Part shown: piece after piece, positions 16,742 to 25,814 of the stretch
How the letters are laid out: each line of letters opens with the position of its first letter
How positions within the stretch are numbered: position 1 is the first letter of the stretch
NCBI RefSeq assembly: GCF_041435215.1
Contig: NZ_CP108394.1
Location: 2,480,001-2,544,000 of the forward strand
From: Streptomyces sp. NBC_01314
Lineage (GTDB): Bacteria; Actinomycetota; Actinomycetes; Streptomycetales; Streptomycetaceae
Direction: 5' to 3'
DNA: 64,000 nt
Position numbers and translations under genes: made by a program
The notes under the pieces: generated by a model
The model's database searches: none
Told to the model about the DNA's origin: nothing
What the model saw: the letters and a program-made list of their open reading frames with translations, nothing else

Positions 16742-17473
16742 GTGACACTGACGTACCCCACCGCCCGGCGGTACCGCCGCCTCGACCCCGAGAAGTGCGC
16801 CGTGCGTGATCTCCCTCTGCCGCTCGCCCTCACCGCGCGACTGCTGCCGGTCGCCGTACTCGCCACCGCGGGCTGGGCGTTGTCGTCCGGTCCGCTGTCC
16901 GCGAGCCCGGCCGGGGAGGACTCCACCCGGGACACCGCGTCGAAGCCCGTCTCGACCTCCGAGTCCGCGCCGTCGACATCGGCCGCGTCCAAGACGTACG
17001 CGAAGGCACCGTCACCCTGCTCCGGCGTCTCGACAAAAATGGTCAAATCCCTTGTTCCGGGCGCGAAGACGGCCGGCAAGGAGATCGCGTCGACCAACGA
17101 GTCCGTGCGCCGCACCTGTTCATGGAACGCGCTCAACGGCTTCGACTACCGCTGGCTCGACGTCTCGTACGAGATCCAGCAATCGGACGACAAGGCTGAA
17201 AGCGCCTACAAGACACGCACCACGGACAAGAGTGGCGGCGGCGCCGTACCCGGCCTCGGTGACGAGGCCTACTCGGTGGTGAATCTCACCACCGAGGACA
17301 AGCAGCAGACCCGCGAGGGCGTGGTGTACGTCCGCATGTCCAACGCCCTGGTGGTCGTCACCTACAACGGCAGCGACTTCGAGTCCCAGAAGGCGCCCGG
17401 CACGGACGAGATCAACAAGGGCGCCATCAAGGCCGCGAAAGAGGCGGCGGCCGTGCTGAAGGACGCCCGGTAA
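16742..17473 (+). CDS. DUF3558-like exported protein
   Basis: 243 residues from GTG 16742. A second GTG at 16802 follows GAGAAG and would start directly before the signal-like stretch RDLPLPLALTARLLPVAVLA, so the true protein may be 223 residues. A Ser/Thr-rich linker precedes the domain, with paired cysteines (SPCSGVS and RRTCSWNA) and a core GLGDEAYSVVN, which is the DUF3558 pattern. There is no lipobox Cys after the hydrophobic region, so it may be membrane-anchored or secreted. Convergent with the NCS1 permease. Function unknown; the family is common in actinomycete cell envelopes. Confidence 0.8.
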   Translation: MTLTYPTARRYRRLDPEKCAVRDLPLPLALTARLLPVAVLATAGWALSSGPLSASPAGEDSTRDTASKPVSTSESAPSTSAASKTYAKAPSPCSGVSTKMVKSLVPGAKTAGKEIASTNESVRRTCSWNALNGFDYRWLDVSYEIQQSDDKAESAYKTRTTDKSGGGAVPGLGDEAYSVVNLTTEDKQQTREGVVYVRMSNALVVVTYNGSDFESQKAPGTDEINKGAIKAAKEAAAVLKDAR

Positions 17474-17522
17474 GGGTGGGTTCCTCCGGCACGGCCACCG
17501 CCGCCCACGGTCACGGCCGCCG

Positions 17523-19097
17523 TCAGACGGTCACCTGCTCCTTCTCCGTCCGGTCCTGCGCCTTCTTCCTCTCCCCGGCCATCAGCGCCACGTACAGCAC
17601 GATCGCCGTGCCCAGGCCCACCGCCCAGCCGTAGTCGGCGAGCGGCTTGAGGAACGGGATCATGCCGTCGTGCGGGAACGGTCCCGAGGACACGCCGGCC
17701 TCGGAGACGGTCGAGTACGAGCCACCGACCGCGAGGACACCGCCCACCACGAAGGCCACTATGGCCCGCCAGTTCCAGCCGTTCACGTACCAGTAGCGCC
17801 CGCCGGGCGTGTACAGGTCCGCGAGGTGCAGGACGGTACGGCGGATGATCCAGTAGTCGGCGATAAGGATGCCCGCGACCGTGCCGAGCAGACCGCCGAC
17901 CACGCCGAGCCAGGTGAAGATGTAGAACTCGGGCGTGGAGATCAGCTTCCACGGGAAGATCAGGATGCCGAGCACACCCGTGATGAGCGCGCCCGTACGG
18001 AAGTTGATGAGCTTCGGCGCGAGGTTCGCCAGGTCGTACGCCGGTGAGACCACGTTCGCCGCGATGTTCACGGAGATGGTCGCGACCAGCACGATGATCA
18101 GCGCGAAGAGCAGACCGAAGGCGTTGTCGGCCTTGGCCGCCAGCGCGACCGGGTCCCAGATGGCCTCGCCGTAGACGACCTCGGAGCCGGAGGTGACCAG
18201 CACGGCGAGGACGGCGAAGAGGGTCATCGTGGTCGGCAGGCCCAGGGACTGGCCCCAGGTCTGCGCCTTCTGACTGGCGCCGAAGCGGGTGAAGTCAGGG
18301 ATGTTCAGGGACAGAGTCGCCCAGAAACCGATCATTCCCATCAGGGACGGGAAGAAGACCGGCCAGAAGTCGGGGCCCCAGCCGAGCTTGGACGGCTGGT
18401 CGAGCAGCGCGCCGAACCCGTCGGCCTTGACCGCGATCCAGATCAGCAGCACGAGCGCGCCGACGATCACGAAGGGCGCGGCCCAGTTCTCGAAGTGCCG
18501 CAGGAAGTCCATGCCGCGGTAGATGATCGCTATCTGCAGCGCCCAGAAGAGGATGAAGCAGAGCCACAGCGGCCAGGGGTTGCCCGCGATCTGCCCGGCC
18601 TTCTCCCACTCACCACCGGTGAGCTTGGAGCCGAGCGCGAATATGCCGGAGCCGCCGATCCACGTCTGGATGCCGAACCAGCCGCAGGCGACGGCCGCGC
18701 GGATCAGCGCCGGGATGTTGGCCCCGCGCAGTCCGAAGGAGGCGCGGGCGAGCACCGGGAAGGGGATGCCGTACTTGGGTCCGGCGTGCCCGGTGGCCAG
18801 CATCGGCAGCAGCACGATGATGTTGGCCAGGGCGATGGTGAAGACGGCCTGCTTCCAGTCCATACCGAGGGCGACCAGGCCGGAGGCCAGGGTCCAGCTG
18901 GGGATGCAGTGGGCCATGGAGATCCACAGCGCCGCGAAGTTGTACGTCGTCCACTTGCGCTCGGAGACGGGTACGGGGCGCAGGTCCTCATTGGCGAAGG
19001 GGCTGTCGGCGGGGAAGGCCTCGGGGGCCAGCTCGATCCGGCCGGACGAGTCGGCGGACTGGGCTATCGACGACCCCGTGGGGACTGTTTCGGTCAT
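17523..19097 (-). CDS. NCS1-family nucleobase/hydantoin/allantoin permease
   Basis: 524 residues with about 12 transmembrane helices. Family signatures: NEDLRPVPVSERKWTTYNFAALWISM (given in two parts: NEDLRPVPVSERKW and TTYNFAALWISMAH), GIPFPVLARASFGLRG and NIPDFTRFGASQKAQ with SLGLP. ATG 19097 is chosen for the NEDLRPVP spacing; a longer frame to 19190 adds a non-conserved extension. It would import uracil, thymine, dihydropyrimidines, hydantoin or allantoin using a cation gradient. Placed at the end of the reductive pyrimidine/hydantoin cluster, which supports that range. A tandem-repeat-rich gap of 273 bp separates it from the upstream F420 gene, so a separate promoter is likely. Confidence 0.93.
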   Translation of the reverse strand: MTETVPTGSSIAQSADSSGRIELAPEAFPADSPFANEDLRPVPVSERKWTTYNFAALWISMAHCIPSWTLASGLVALGMDWKQAVFTIALANIIVLLPMLATGHAGPKYGIPFPVLARASFGLRGANIPALIRAAVACGWFGIQTWIGGSGIFALGSKLTGGEWEKAGQIAGNPWPLWLCFILFWALQIAIIYRGMDFLRHFENWAAPFVIVGALVLLIWIAVKADGFGALLDQPSKLGWGPDFWPVFFPSLMGMIGFWATLSLNIPDFTRFGASQKAQTWGQSLGLPTTMTLFAVLAVLVTSGSEVVYGEAIWDPVALAAKADNAFGLLFALIIVLVATISVNIAANVVSPAYDLANLAPKLINFRTGALITGVLGILIFPWKLISTPEFYIFTWLGVVGGLLGTVAGILIADYWIIRRTVLHLADLYTPGGRYWYVNGWNWRAIVAFVVGGVLAVGGSYSTVSEAGVSSGPFPHDGMIPFLKPLADYGWAVGLGTAIVLYVALMAGERKKAQDRTEKEQVTV

Positions 19098-19233
19098 GGG
19101 CAGGCCAATCAGGGAGACGGGACGGGAGAGAAAGGCCGTGCGGAGGCCTTGGGCCCCTTCCCTCCGGGACGGCGGAGGGAAGGGAGACAAGGTGTGGGGG
19201 GGGGTCGGACAGTAACGCGGATGGTGCCGGGGG

Positions 19234-19296
19234 TGGGGCGGCTGGTTCCGGAGATGGAGCGGTCGGTTCCAGAAGTGGAGCGGTTGGTTCCGATTT
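19234..19296. repeat. Three tandem 21-bp repeats
   Basis: Units at 19234, 19255 and 19276 share the frame TGG(A/G)GCGG(T/C)(T/C)GGTTCC. They lie in the gap upstream of the NCS1 permease. An exact 21-bp period is two DNA turns, so a cooperative binding site is possible; slippage duplication is the simpler reading. Confidence 0.8.
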
Positions 19297-19330
19297 ATCG
19301 GGGTGGCCGGATTCTTGCAGTCGCCGACCT

Positions 19331-19370
19331 GTTCCGGAAGGGAAGGCCGGTTTCCGGAAGGGAAGCCCGG
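19331..19370. repeat. 20-bp tandem duplication abutting a stop codon
   Basis: Two copies of (G/T)TTCCGGAAGGGAAG(G/C)CCGG at 19331-19350 and 19351-19370, differing at two bases. The second copy ends exactly next to the stop codon of the F420 oxidoreductase (19371). Each unit contains the small palindrome TTCCGGAA. Confidence 0.8.
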
Positions 19371-20390
19371 TCAGTCGTTGAGAGCCGGGATGACCGTCGA
19401 GCCGTACACGTCGATCACCCGCTCCTGCGCGTCGTGCATGTCGTAGACCGCGAACTGGTCGACGCCCAGTGCGCGCAGTGCGTTGAGCTTCTCGATGTGC
19501 GCCTCGGGGGTACCGATGACGCAGAACCGGTCGACGATCTCGTCCGGCACGAACTGGGTGTCGGGGTTGTCGGCACGCCCGTGGTGGGAGTAGTCGTACC
19601 CCTCACGTGCCTTGATGTAGTCCGTCAGCTCCTCCGGTACGGCCGCGGAGTGCTCACCGTACTTCGACACCAGGTCGGCGACGTGGTTGCCGACCATCCC
19701 GCCGAACCAGCGGCACTGCTCACGCGCGTGGGCCAGCGCCTCCGGCGAGTCGTCCTCGGTGACGTACGCGGGTGCCGCCACGCAGATCTTCACCTCGGAC
19801 GGGTCGCGCCCGGCGGCCACGGCCGCGTCCTTGACCGCCTTGACCATGTACTCGGTGAGGTACAGGTCGGAGAGCTGGAGGATGAAGCCGTCGGCCTCCT
19901 CACCGGTCATCTTCAGGGCCTTGGGGCCGTACGCGGCCATCCAGACCGGGAGTTCGGCGTCATCCTTGATCCAGGGGAAGCTGATGACCGTGCCGCCGAG
20001 GTCGGCCTCTCCCCCGCTGCCCAGCGACCGGATCACCTTCATGGCCTCGCTGATACGGGCCAGGGTGTTGGGCTTGCGGCCCGCGACCCGCATCGCGGAG
20101 TCGCCGCGGCCGATGCCGCAGACCGTGCGGTTGCCGAACATGTCGTTGAGCGTGGCGAAGGTCGAGGCGGTGACCTCCCAGGTGCGGGTGCCCGGGTTGG
20201 TGACCATGGGGCCGACCGTCAGCTTCGTGGTCTGGGACAGGATCTGGCTGTAGATGACGAACGGCTCCTGCCAGAGCACGGCGGAGTCGAAGGTCCAGCC
20301 GTACGTGAAGCCGTTGTCCTCGGCGCGCTTCATCAGCTCGATGACACGCGAGGCCGGCGGGTCGGTCTGCAGGACGAGTCCGAAGTCCAT
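19371..20390 (-). CDS. LLM-class F420-dependent oxidoreductase, TIGR03842 type
   Basis: 339 residues with a bacterial-luciferase-like TIM barrel. It opens with MDFGLVLQTDPPASRVIELM and has GFTYGWTFDSAVLWQEPF, TVGPMVTNPGTR, ICGIGRGDSAMR-like (here VCGIGRGDSAMRVAGR), PVWMAAYGPKALKMTGEEADG and a C-terminal CVIGTPEAHIEKL. These are cofactor-binding segments of LLM enzymes using F420. It ends 14 bp from the start of the hydantoinase gene, so they are cotranscribed. TIGR03842 members are usually found next to hydantoinase genes. The substrate is not established; it could be the missing pyrimidine reductase of the pathway, which is inference. Confidence 0.92.
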   Translation of the reverse strand: MDFGLVLQTDPPASRVIELMKRAEDNGFTYGWTFDSAVLWQEPFVIYSQILSQTTKLTVGPMVTNPGTRTWEVTASTFATLNDMFGNRTVCGIGRGDSAMRVAGRKPNTLARISEAMKVIRSLGSGGEADLGGTVISFPWIKDDAELPVWMAAYGPKALKMTGEEADGFILQLSDLYLTEYMVKAVKDAAVAAGRDPSEVKICVAAPAYVTEDDSPEALAHAREQCRWFGGMVGNHVADLVSKYGEHSAAVPEELTDYIKAREGYDYSHHGRADNPDTQFVPDEIVDRFCVIGTPEAHIEKLNALRALGVDQFAVYDMHDAQERVIDVYGSTVIPALND

Positions 20391-20404
20391 GATGGGCGCC
20401 ACTC

Positions 20405-21808
20405 CTAGTTGAGGTACTGACAGGTGGAGCGGGGGGTGTAGACGCCGTGCCCGGCGTGCCCCGTGTACTCCCGCTCGGTGATGACGAGTTCGCCGCGCGA
20501 GAGGACCGTCTCGACCCGGCCGGTGGTGCGCTTGCCCTCGTACGCCGAGTAGTCGACGTTCATGTGGTGTGTCTCGGCGGACATGACCTGCTCGGCGTGC
20601 GGGTCGTAGATGACGATGTCGGCGTCCGCGCCCGGCGCGATGGTGCCCTTCTTCGGGTACATGCCGAACATGCGGGCCGGGGTCGCGCAGGCGATCTCGA
20701 TCCAGCGGCGGCGCGAGATGTGCCCGTCGACGACCGCCTGGTGCAGCAGGTCCATCCGGTTCTCGACGCCCGGCAGCCCGTTGGGGATCTTGGAGAAGTC
20801 GCCGCGTCCGAGTTCCTTCTGGCCGACGAAGCAGAAGGGGCAGTGGTCGGTGGAGACCACCTGGAGGTCGTTGGTCCTGAGGCCCTGCCAGAGCTTCGCC
20901 TGGTGCTCGCGCGGTCGCAAAGGCGTGCTGCACACATACTTGGAGCCCTCGAAATCCGGCTCCGCGAGGTTGTCCGTCGACAGGAACAGGTACTGCGGGC
21001 AGGTCTCCCCGAAGACGTTGAGCCCCTCGTCGCGCGCCCTGGCCAGCTCGGCGACCGCTTCCATCGCCGAGACGTGCACGACGTACAGGGGGGCGCCGGC
21101 GACCTGGGCCAGCTTGATGGCGCGGTGGGTGGCCTCGGCTTCGAGGAGGGCCTTGCGGACCTCGCCGTGGTACCTCGGGTCCGTCTCCCCGCGTGCCAGG
21201 GCCTGTTCGACCAGCACGTCGATCGCGATGCCGTTCTCCGCGTGCATCATGATCAGGCCGCCGTTCTCGGCGGAGCGCTGCATGGCGCGCAGGATCTGGC
21301 CGTCGTCGCTGTAGAAGACGCCCGGGTAGGCCATGAACTGCTTGAAGGAGGTGACGCCCTCCTGCACCAGCAGGTCCATCTCCTTCAGCGTGTCCTGGTT
21401 CACGTCCGACACGATCATGTGGAAGCCGTAGTCGATCGCGCAGTTGCCCTCCGCCTTGGCGTGCCAGGCGTCGAGGCCCTCGCGGAGGGCGTGGCCGACG
21501 CTCTGCACGGCGAAGTCGACGATCGTCGTCGTACCGCCCCAGGCCGCGGCCCGGGTGCCGGTCTCGAAGGTGTCGGAGGCGGAGGTGCCGCCGAAGGGGA
21601 GTTGCATGTGGGTGTGGGCGTCCACGCCGCCGGGGATCACGTACTTCCCGGTGGCGTCGATGGTGCGTTCGGCGGTCCAGGCCTCGGCGGCCGGGGTGCC
21701 GCTCGCCGCGAGGGCGGCGACTCGGCCGTCCTCGATCAGTACGTCGGCGTGGATCTCGTCGGACGCGGTGATGACGAGACCGCCGCGGATGAGGGTACGG
21801 CCGACCAT
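20405..21808 (-). CDS. hydA: Dihydropyrimidinase/hydantoinase
   Basis: 467 residues, of normal length for the family. It hydrolyses dihydrouracil, dihydrothymine or 5-substituted hydantoins to N-carbamoyl acids. Metal site: GGVDAHTHMQ (His65, His67), TSFKQFMAYPG (carboxylated Lys156), MMHAENG, YVVHVSAME, and VSTDHCPFC for the catalytic Asp. All are present. It lies in a run with the F420 oxidoreductase downstream and a beta-ureidopropionase upstream; the latter is separated by a strong hairpin at 21898-21928. Cytosolic, probably homotetramer. An allantoinase of different subgroup lies at the window end. Confidence 0.95.
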   Translation of the reverse strand: MVGRTLIRGGLVITASDEIHADVLIEDGRVAALAASGTPAAEAWTAERTIDATGKYVIPGGVDAHTHMQLPFGGTSASDTFETGTRAAAWGGTTTIVDFAVQSVGHALREGLDAWHAKAEGNCAIDYGFHMIVSDVNQDTLKEMDLLVQEGVTSFKQFMAYPGVFYSDDGQILRAMQRSAENGGLIMMHAENGIAIDVLVEQALARGETDPRYHGEVRKALLEAEATHRAIKLAQVAGAPLYVVHVSAMEAVAELARARDEGLNVFGETCPQYLFLSTDNLAEPDFEGSKYVCSTPLRPREHQAKLWQGLRTNDLQVVSTDHCPFCFVGQKELGRGDFSKIPNGLPGVENRMDLLHQAVVDGHISRRRWIEIACATPARMFGMYPKKGTIAPGADADIVIYDPHAEQVMSAETHHMNVDYSAYEGKRTTGRVETVLSRGELVITEREYTGHAGHGVYTPRSTCQYLN

Positions 21809-21897
21809 GGGTTCACGCTCCGTTCGGTTGTCGGGAAAGTGCCGGTCGTCGGTGGCTGGTTGCGCCCACGCGGCGGAAGCCGCATATCAGGCACTGC

Positions 21898-21928
21898 CCC
21901 GCGCCCCTCACCAGCGGAGGGGCGCGGG
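21898..21928 (-). terminator. Strong GC hairpin between beta-ureidopropionase and hydantoinase genes
   Basis: A perfect 12-bp stem, CCCGCGCCCCTC (21898-21909) and GAGGGGCGCGGG (21917-21928), with a 7-nt loop. It follows the stop at 21938 of the leftward nitrilase gene. It lacks a strong T-run, as usual in streptomycetes. Its arms share the CCCGCGCCCCT core seen in the hairpins near 51280 and 53360. Confidence 0.75.
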
Positions 21929-21937
21929 AAGGCTTCG

Positions 21938-22780
21938 TTACGGGGCCGTCAGCGGGGCATACGCGTCCGGGCGGCGGTCGCGGAAGAACTGCCAGCGGTC
22001 GCGGACCTCGCGGAGCTTGGCCAGGTCCAGGTCGCGGACCACGAGTTCGGTCTCCTTGTCGCTGGCCACCTCGCCCACGAACTGGGCCTCCGGGTCCACG
22101 AAGTAGGAGGTGCCGTAGAAGTCGTTGTCGCCCAGCTCCTCGACGCCGACCCGGTTGATCGCGCCGATGAAGTACTCGTTGGCGACGGCCGACGCCGGCT
22201 GCTCCAGCTGCCACAGGTAGCGGGACAGCCCCCGCGAGGTGGCCGACGGGTTGAACACGATCTCGGCGCCGGCGAGGCCCAGCGCACGCCAGCCCTCCGG
22301 GAAGTGCCGGTCGTAGCAGATGTAGACGCCGATCTTCCCCACAGCGGTGTCGAAGACGGGCCAGCCCGCGTTCCCGGGGCGGAAGTAGAACTTCTCCCAG
22401 AAGCCGGGGACCTGGGGGATGTGGTGCTTGCGGTACTTGCCGAGGTACTTGCCGTCCGAGTCGATCACGGCGGCGGTGTTGTAGAGGACGCCCGGCTGCT
22501 CCTCCTCGTACATCGGCAGCACGAGGACGAGACCCAGCTCCCTGGCGAGCGCCTGGAAGCGCTTGACGATCGGGCCGTCGGGGATCTGCTCGGCGTACTC
22601 GTAGAACGCCTTGTCCTGGACCTGGCAGAAGTAGGGACCGTAGAACAGCTCCTGGAAGCACAGGACCTGCGCACCCTGCGCGGCCGCGTCGCGGGCCGCC
22701 TGCTCGTGGACCTGGATCATCGACTCCTTGTCGCCGGTCCAGGCCGTCTGGAAGATGGCTGCGCGGATGACTCTGCTCAT
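21938..22780 (-). CDS. Beta-ureidopropionase (nitrilase-superfamily N-carbamoyl amidohydrolase), copy 1
   Basis: 280 residues. It cleaves N-carbamoyl-beta-alanine (or other N-carbamoyl amino acids) to the amino acid, CO2 and ammonia. The catalytic triad is visible: Glu44 in CFQELF, Lys118 in GKYRKHHIP and Cys155 in VYICYDRHFPEG. It ends with RRPDAYAPLTAP. A paralogue (25907-26749) has the same length and triad positions and, by eye, over 65 percent identity. It is placed between PucR and hydantoinase. A CGTTTCGC..TCCA motif is shared by the upstream regions of both copies. Likely induced with the cluster by PucR. Confidence 0.94.
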   Translation of the reverse strand: MSRVIRAAIFQTAWTGDKESMIQVHEQAARDAAAQGAQVLCFQELFYGPYFCQVQDKAFYEYAEQIPDGPIVKRFQALARELGLVLVLPMYEEEQPGVLYNTAAVIDSDGKYLGKYRKHHIPQVPGFWEKFYFRPGNAGWPVFDTAVGKIGVYICYDRHFPEGWRALGLAGAEIVFNPSATSRGLSRYLWQLEQPASAVANEYFIGAINRVGVEELGDNDFYGTSYFVDPEAQFVGEVASDKETELVVRDLDLAKLREVRDRWQFFRDRRPDAYAPLTAP

Positions 22781-22862
22781 CGGGACCTCCGGTAACTCGG
22801 TGTGCGGCGAGCGTATGGAGTCCGGAAGTCGGGTTTGAGTTGCACGGTGTCACGTCTGCGGG

Positions 22863-22876
22863 CGTTTCGCGTTCCA
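22863..22876. promoter_or_regulatory. CGTTTCGC-N2-TCCA motif upstream of beta-ureidopropionase copy 1
   Basis: CGTTTCGCGTTCCA, 83 bp upstream of the start. A nearly identical CGTTTCGCACTCCA is found at 26878-26891 upstream of copy 2. Next to it are two direct repeats of CAC(G/C)GTGTCAC. A PucR binding site is possible. It may instead be residue from duplication of the gene. Confidence 0.35.
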
Positions 22877-22935
22877 CCGTGTCACCTCTTCGCGGACGCA
22901 TGTTTCACCGCCGTTTTCGCAGGTCCCGGCATGTT

Positions 22936-24501
22936 TCAGCCCTGTTGCGCGTCGTGGGCGAGGAGGGCGATGTGGACCGACGCGGCCTGTTCGAAGTCGT
23001 CGAGGTCCACGCCGAGGCGGGCCTCTATGGCTTCGAGCCGTCGGTACAGCGCGGGCCGGCTGACGTGGTGCAGCTGAGCCGTGTGCGACTTGTTGCGGCC
23101 GGTCGCGAGGTAGGTCCGCAGTACGGGCAGCAGATCCTGCTCGGCGTGTCCGTCGCCGCACAGCAGCCCGTCCAGCTCCCGCTCGGCGAAGGCCTGTACG
23201 TGCGGGTCGTCCCGCAGCAGCCGGACCAGGCCGCGCAAATGCACGTCCCGCAGACGTACGACGAGCGGCACGTCGAGCCCGGTCCCCGAGGACTGGGCGA
23301 CGGCGTCCGCCACATGCCGGGCCTCCCGCAGCCCGCCCGGCACGTCCTCCCAGGTGGTCCGCGCCTCAGCGGCCGCCACGACCGGCTTCCGCACCCCCGA
23401 CTCCGACCGCAGCCGGGTCGCGAAGTGCGCGGTGAGCGCGGTCGCGTCCTGGTCCCGGGCGAGGCTGAGGAGTACGGCGGTGGCACCCTCCGCCAGTTCG
23501 GCGACGAGCCCGGGAAGGCCCAGCATCCGCAGTACGCGGTCGAGTTGGGCCGGTTCCTCGTCGCGTACGACGAGCGGTACGAACGTACGGCGGTTGACCG
23601 GGAGCCCGGCCGCCCGTGCCCTCGGCAGCAGTTGCCGGGCCGGTACGACTCCGGAGACCAGGTCCGTCAGGAGGCTCTGCGCGGACTGCTCCTCCCAGGA
23701 GTGCGCCGCACCGCCGAGCATGCGGTGCAGGACGAGCGCTTCGGCGGCCCGGTCCGCGAGCAGCCGCCCGGTGGCGGTGTCGCCGCGGTACCCGCACAGC
23801 ACGATCTGTCCCCAGCGCTCCCCGCGCCCGCCCAGCTCGGCCCGTGCCCAGCCGTCGCCCGCGCTGCCGCCCGCCTGTCGGGAGATCCGCTCCCAGTCGC
23901 GCAGCACGTCGTCGACCGCCGACCGCTCCCCCGCCGTGGCGAGGACGCGATGGGCGAGGTTGGTGACGACGAGCGGACAGCCCGCGTGCTTGGCGATCTC
24001 GTCGAGGAGCCGTTGCAGCGGGGCACCGGCGGTGATCAGTCCGGTCAGGGCCGTGCGGACGGCCTCCGACAGGCTCACGGCCGCGAACTTCCGCCGCACC
24101 AACCGGGATTGCACCTCTTCGGTCAGTTCGGCGAAGGGGAACGGCCGGTGCAGCACCACCATGGGCAGACCGCACCGTTCCGCCGCCCGGCGCATCACGT
24201 CGGGCGGCGTCGGGAAGGCCCGGCCGAGACCGAGGACGACCGCCGCGGCCTCGGCCCGGTACAGCGAGCGGATGTACTCGGCCTGGGCCTCGACGTTCCC
24301 GGCGAGCAGGACCCCGGTGGTGAGGACCATCTCGCCGCCGGTGAGCATCACGCCCACGTCGGGGGCCTCGGCCACATGCACCCAGCGCACGGGCCGGTCG
24401 AGCTGACCGGCCCCGGCCACCACCTCGGGCTCTCCGGCGAGGACCCGGTCCAGGTTGAGGACCTGGCGTACCGACAGGGCGGGTTCCAAGGCGGTGGTCA
24501 T
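22936..24501 (-). CDS. PucR-family transcriptional regulator of the pyrimidine/hydantoin cluster
   Basis: 521 residues. The N-terminal PucR (purine catabolism) domain spans about residues 8-125 (LSVRQVLNLDRVLAGEPEVV, VRWVHVAE, LTGGEMVLTTG). A middle GAF-like region precedes a C-terminal helix-turn-helix of the HTH_30 group: LPVLRTYLATGRNKSHTAQL then VSRPALYRRLEAIEARLG. ATG 24501 is supported by AAGGA upstream. It lies 26 bp after the aminotransferase stop, so it is probably cotranscribed with the copy 2 operon and autoregulated. Family knowledge says it responds to nitrogen or nucleobase supply. Direct targets here are inferred from position. Confidence 0.93.
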   Translation of the reverse strand: MTTALEPALSVRQVLNLDRVLAGEPEVVAGAGQLDRPVRWVHVAEAPDVGVMLTGGEMVLTTGVLLAGNVEAQAEYIRSLYRAEAAAVVLGLGRAFPTPPDVMRRAAERCGLPMVVLHRPFPFAELTEEVQSRLVRRKFAAVSLSEAVRTALTGLITAGAPLQRLLDEIAKHAGCPLVVTNLAHRVLATAGERSAVDDVLRDWERISRQAGGSAGDGWARAELGGRGERWGQIVLCGYRGDTATGRLLADRAAEALVLHRMLGGAAHSWEEQSAQSLLTDLVSGVVPARQLLPRARAAGLPVNRRTFVPLVVRDEEPAQLDRVLRMLGLPGLVAELAEGATAVLLSLARDQDATALTAHFATRLRSESGVRKPVVAAAEARTTWEDVPGGLREARHVADAVAQSSGTGLDVPLVVRLRDVHLRGLVRLLRDDPHVQAFAERELDGLLCGDGHAEQDLLPVLRTYLATGRNKSHTAQLHHVSRPALYRRLEAIEARLGVDLDDFEQAASVHIALLAHDAQQG

Positions 24502-24527
24502 GGCGCTGGGTTTCCTTACATCTGGTG

Positions 24528-25814
24528 TTACTGAATGCTCCTCAGAGCACGTTCGAGGGCGTCGGCGCCCTCCTCCGCCTCCGCGACGGTCAGCGCCAGC
24601 GGGGGCGCGACGCGCAGCGCGCTGGTGTTGTGGCCGCCGCCCTTGCCGATCAACAGGCCCTCCCGGCGGGCGGCTTCGAGGACCGCCGAGGCGGCCTCCG
24701 GGTTCGCCTCGTCGGTGCCGGGTTTGACCAGCTCGATGCCGATCATGAGCCCCCGGCCGCGTACTTCCCGCACCTGTGGGATCTGGGCGGTGATCGCGCG
24801 CAGCCGTTCGATGAGCAGTCCGCCGACGCGGCGCGCGTTGCCCTGGAGGTCGTGCTCGATCAGGTAGTTCAGGTTGGCGAGCCCGGCGGCCATGGTGATC
24901 TGGGTGCCGCCGAAGGTCGAGATCGAGTTGCTGTCCAGGCAGTTCATGACCTCGGAGCGGGCGACGACACCGCCGATGGACATGCCGTTGCCGATGCCCT
25001 TGGCGAAGGTGAGGATGTCCGGCGGCCCGTTCTGGCCGTGCGCCTGCCAGCCCCAGAAGTTGTCGCCGGTGCGGCCCCACCCGGTCTGCACCTCGTCCGC
25101 GATCCACAGCACACCCTGCCGCTGCAGCACCTCGCGGAAGGCCGCGTACAGGCCGTCCGGCGGTGAGGTGAAGCCGCCGACGCCCTGGATCGGCTCGGCG
25201 ATCAGCGCGGCCGGCGGCCGGCCGTGGCCGAGCAGGTCCTCCAGGTCGGCGACGCAGGCCGTGATGAAGTCGGCGTCGCTCAGGTCGGCGTACGGGCCGC
25301 GGGTCCGGACGCCGCCGTGCACGTACAGCGTCTGGAGCGGTGACAGCGAGGTCGGGGACCAGCCCTTGTTGCCGGTGATGCCGACCGCGCTGAACGAGCG
25401 GCCGTGGTAGCTGTTGCGCATCGCCAGGATCTGGTTGCTGCGGCGGTACGTCGTCGCCAGCATCAGCGCGGTGTCGTTGGCCTCGGTGCCGGAGGTGGTG
25501 AAGAAGACGCGGGCGTCCGGGATGCCGGACATCTGCGCGATCCGCTCGGCGAGTTCGACCATCGGCCGGTTGAGGTAGAGCGTCGAGGAGTGGATGATCC
25601 GCCCGGCCTGCTCGCTCACCGCCTTGGTGACCTCGGGCAGCGCGTGCGCCGTCATCGTGGTGAGGATGCCGCCGAAGAAGTCGAGGTACTTGTTGCCCCG
25701 GGCGTCCCAGACATGGCGGCCCTCGCCGTGGGTGATCTCCAGCGGGTCCGCGTAGTAGAGCGCGAGCCAGTCGGGCAGTACGGCCTTGTGGCGTCCGAGC
25801 AGTTCGTCGGTCAC
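24528..25814 (-). CDS. Class III omega-aminotransferase (beta-alanine or 3-aminoisobutyrate)
   Basis: 428 residues, a PLP enzyme. Motifs: FFTTSGTEANDTALMLA (about 107-122), MRNSYHGRSFSAVG, WIADEVQTGWGRTG (the cofactor Asp) and LTFAKGIGNGMSIGG with the Schiff-base Lys. Acts after beta-ureidopropionase to convert beta-alanine (from uracil) or 3-aminoisobutyrate (from thymine) to the semialdehyde. The GTG at 25814 lies in the last of five repeated stop-region copies and is preceded by AAAGGAG. It is the middle gene of the operon copy 2 nitrilase - aminotransferase - PucR. Confidence 0.94.
   Translation of the reverse strand: MTDELLGRHKAVLPDWLALYYADPLEITHGEGRHVWDARGNKYLDFFGGILTTMTAHALPEVTKAVSEQAGRIIHSSTLYLNRPMVELAERIAQMSGIPDARVFFTTSGTEANDTALMLATTYRRSNQILAMRNSYHGRSFSAVGITGNKGWSPTSLSPLQTLYVHGGVRTRGPYADLSDADFITACVADLEDLLGHGRPPAALIAEPIQGVGGFTSPPDGLYAAFREVLQRQGVLWIADEVQTGWGRTGDNFWGWQAHGQNGPPDILTFAKGIGNGMSIGGVVARSEVMNCLDSNSISTFGGTQITMAAGLANLNYLIEHDLQGNARRVGGLLIERLRAITAQIPQVREVRGRGLMIGIELVKPGTDEANPEAASAVLEAARREGLLIGKGGGHNTSALRVAPPLALTVAEAEEGADALERALRSIQ

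Noticed and set aside
15898..17136. A longer lipoprotein reading starting at 17136
   Set aside because: It would overlap the DUF3558-like gene on the other strand; the lipoprotein signal peptide starts at 16518.
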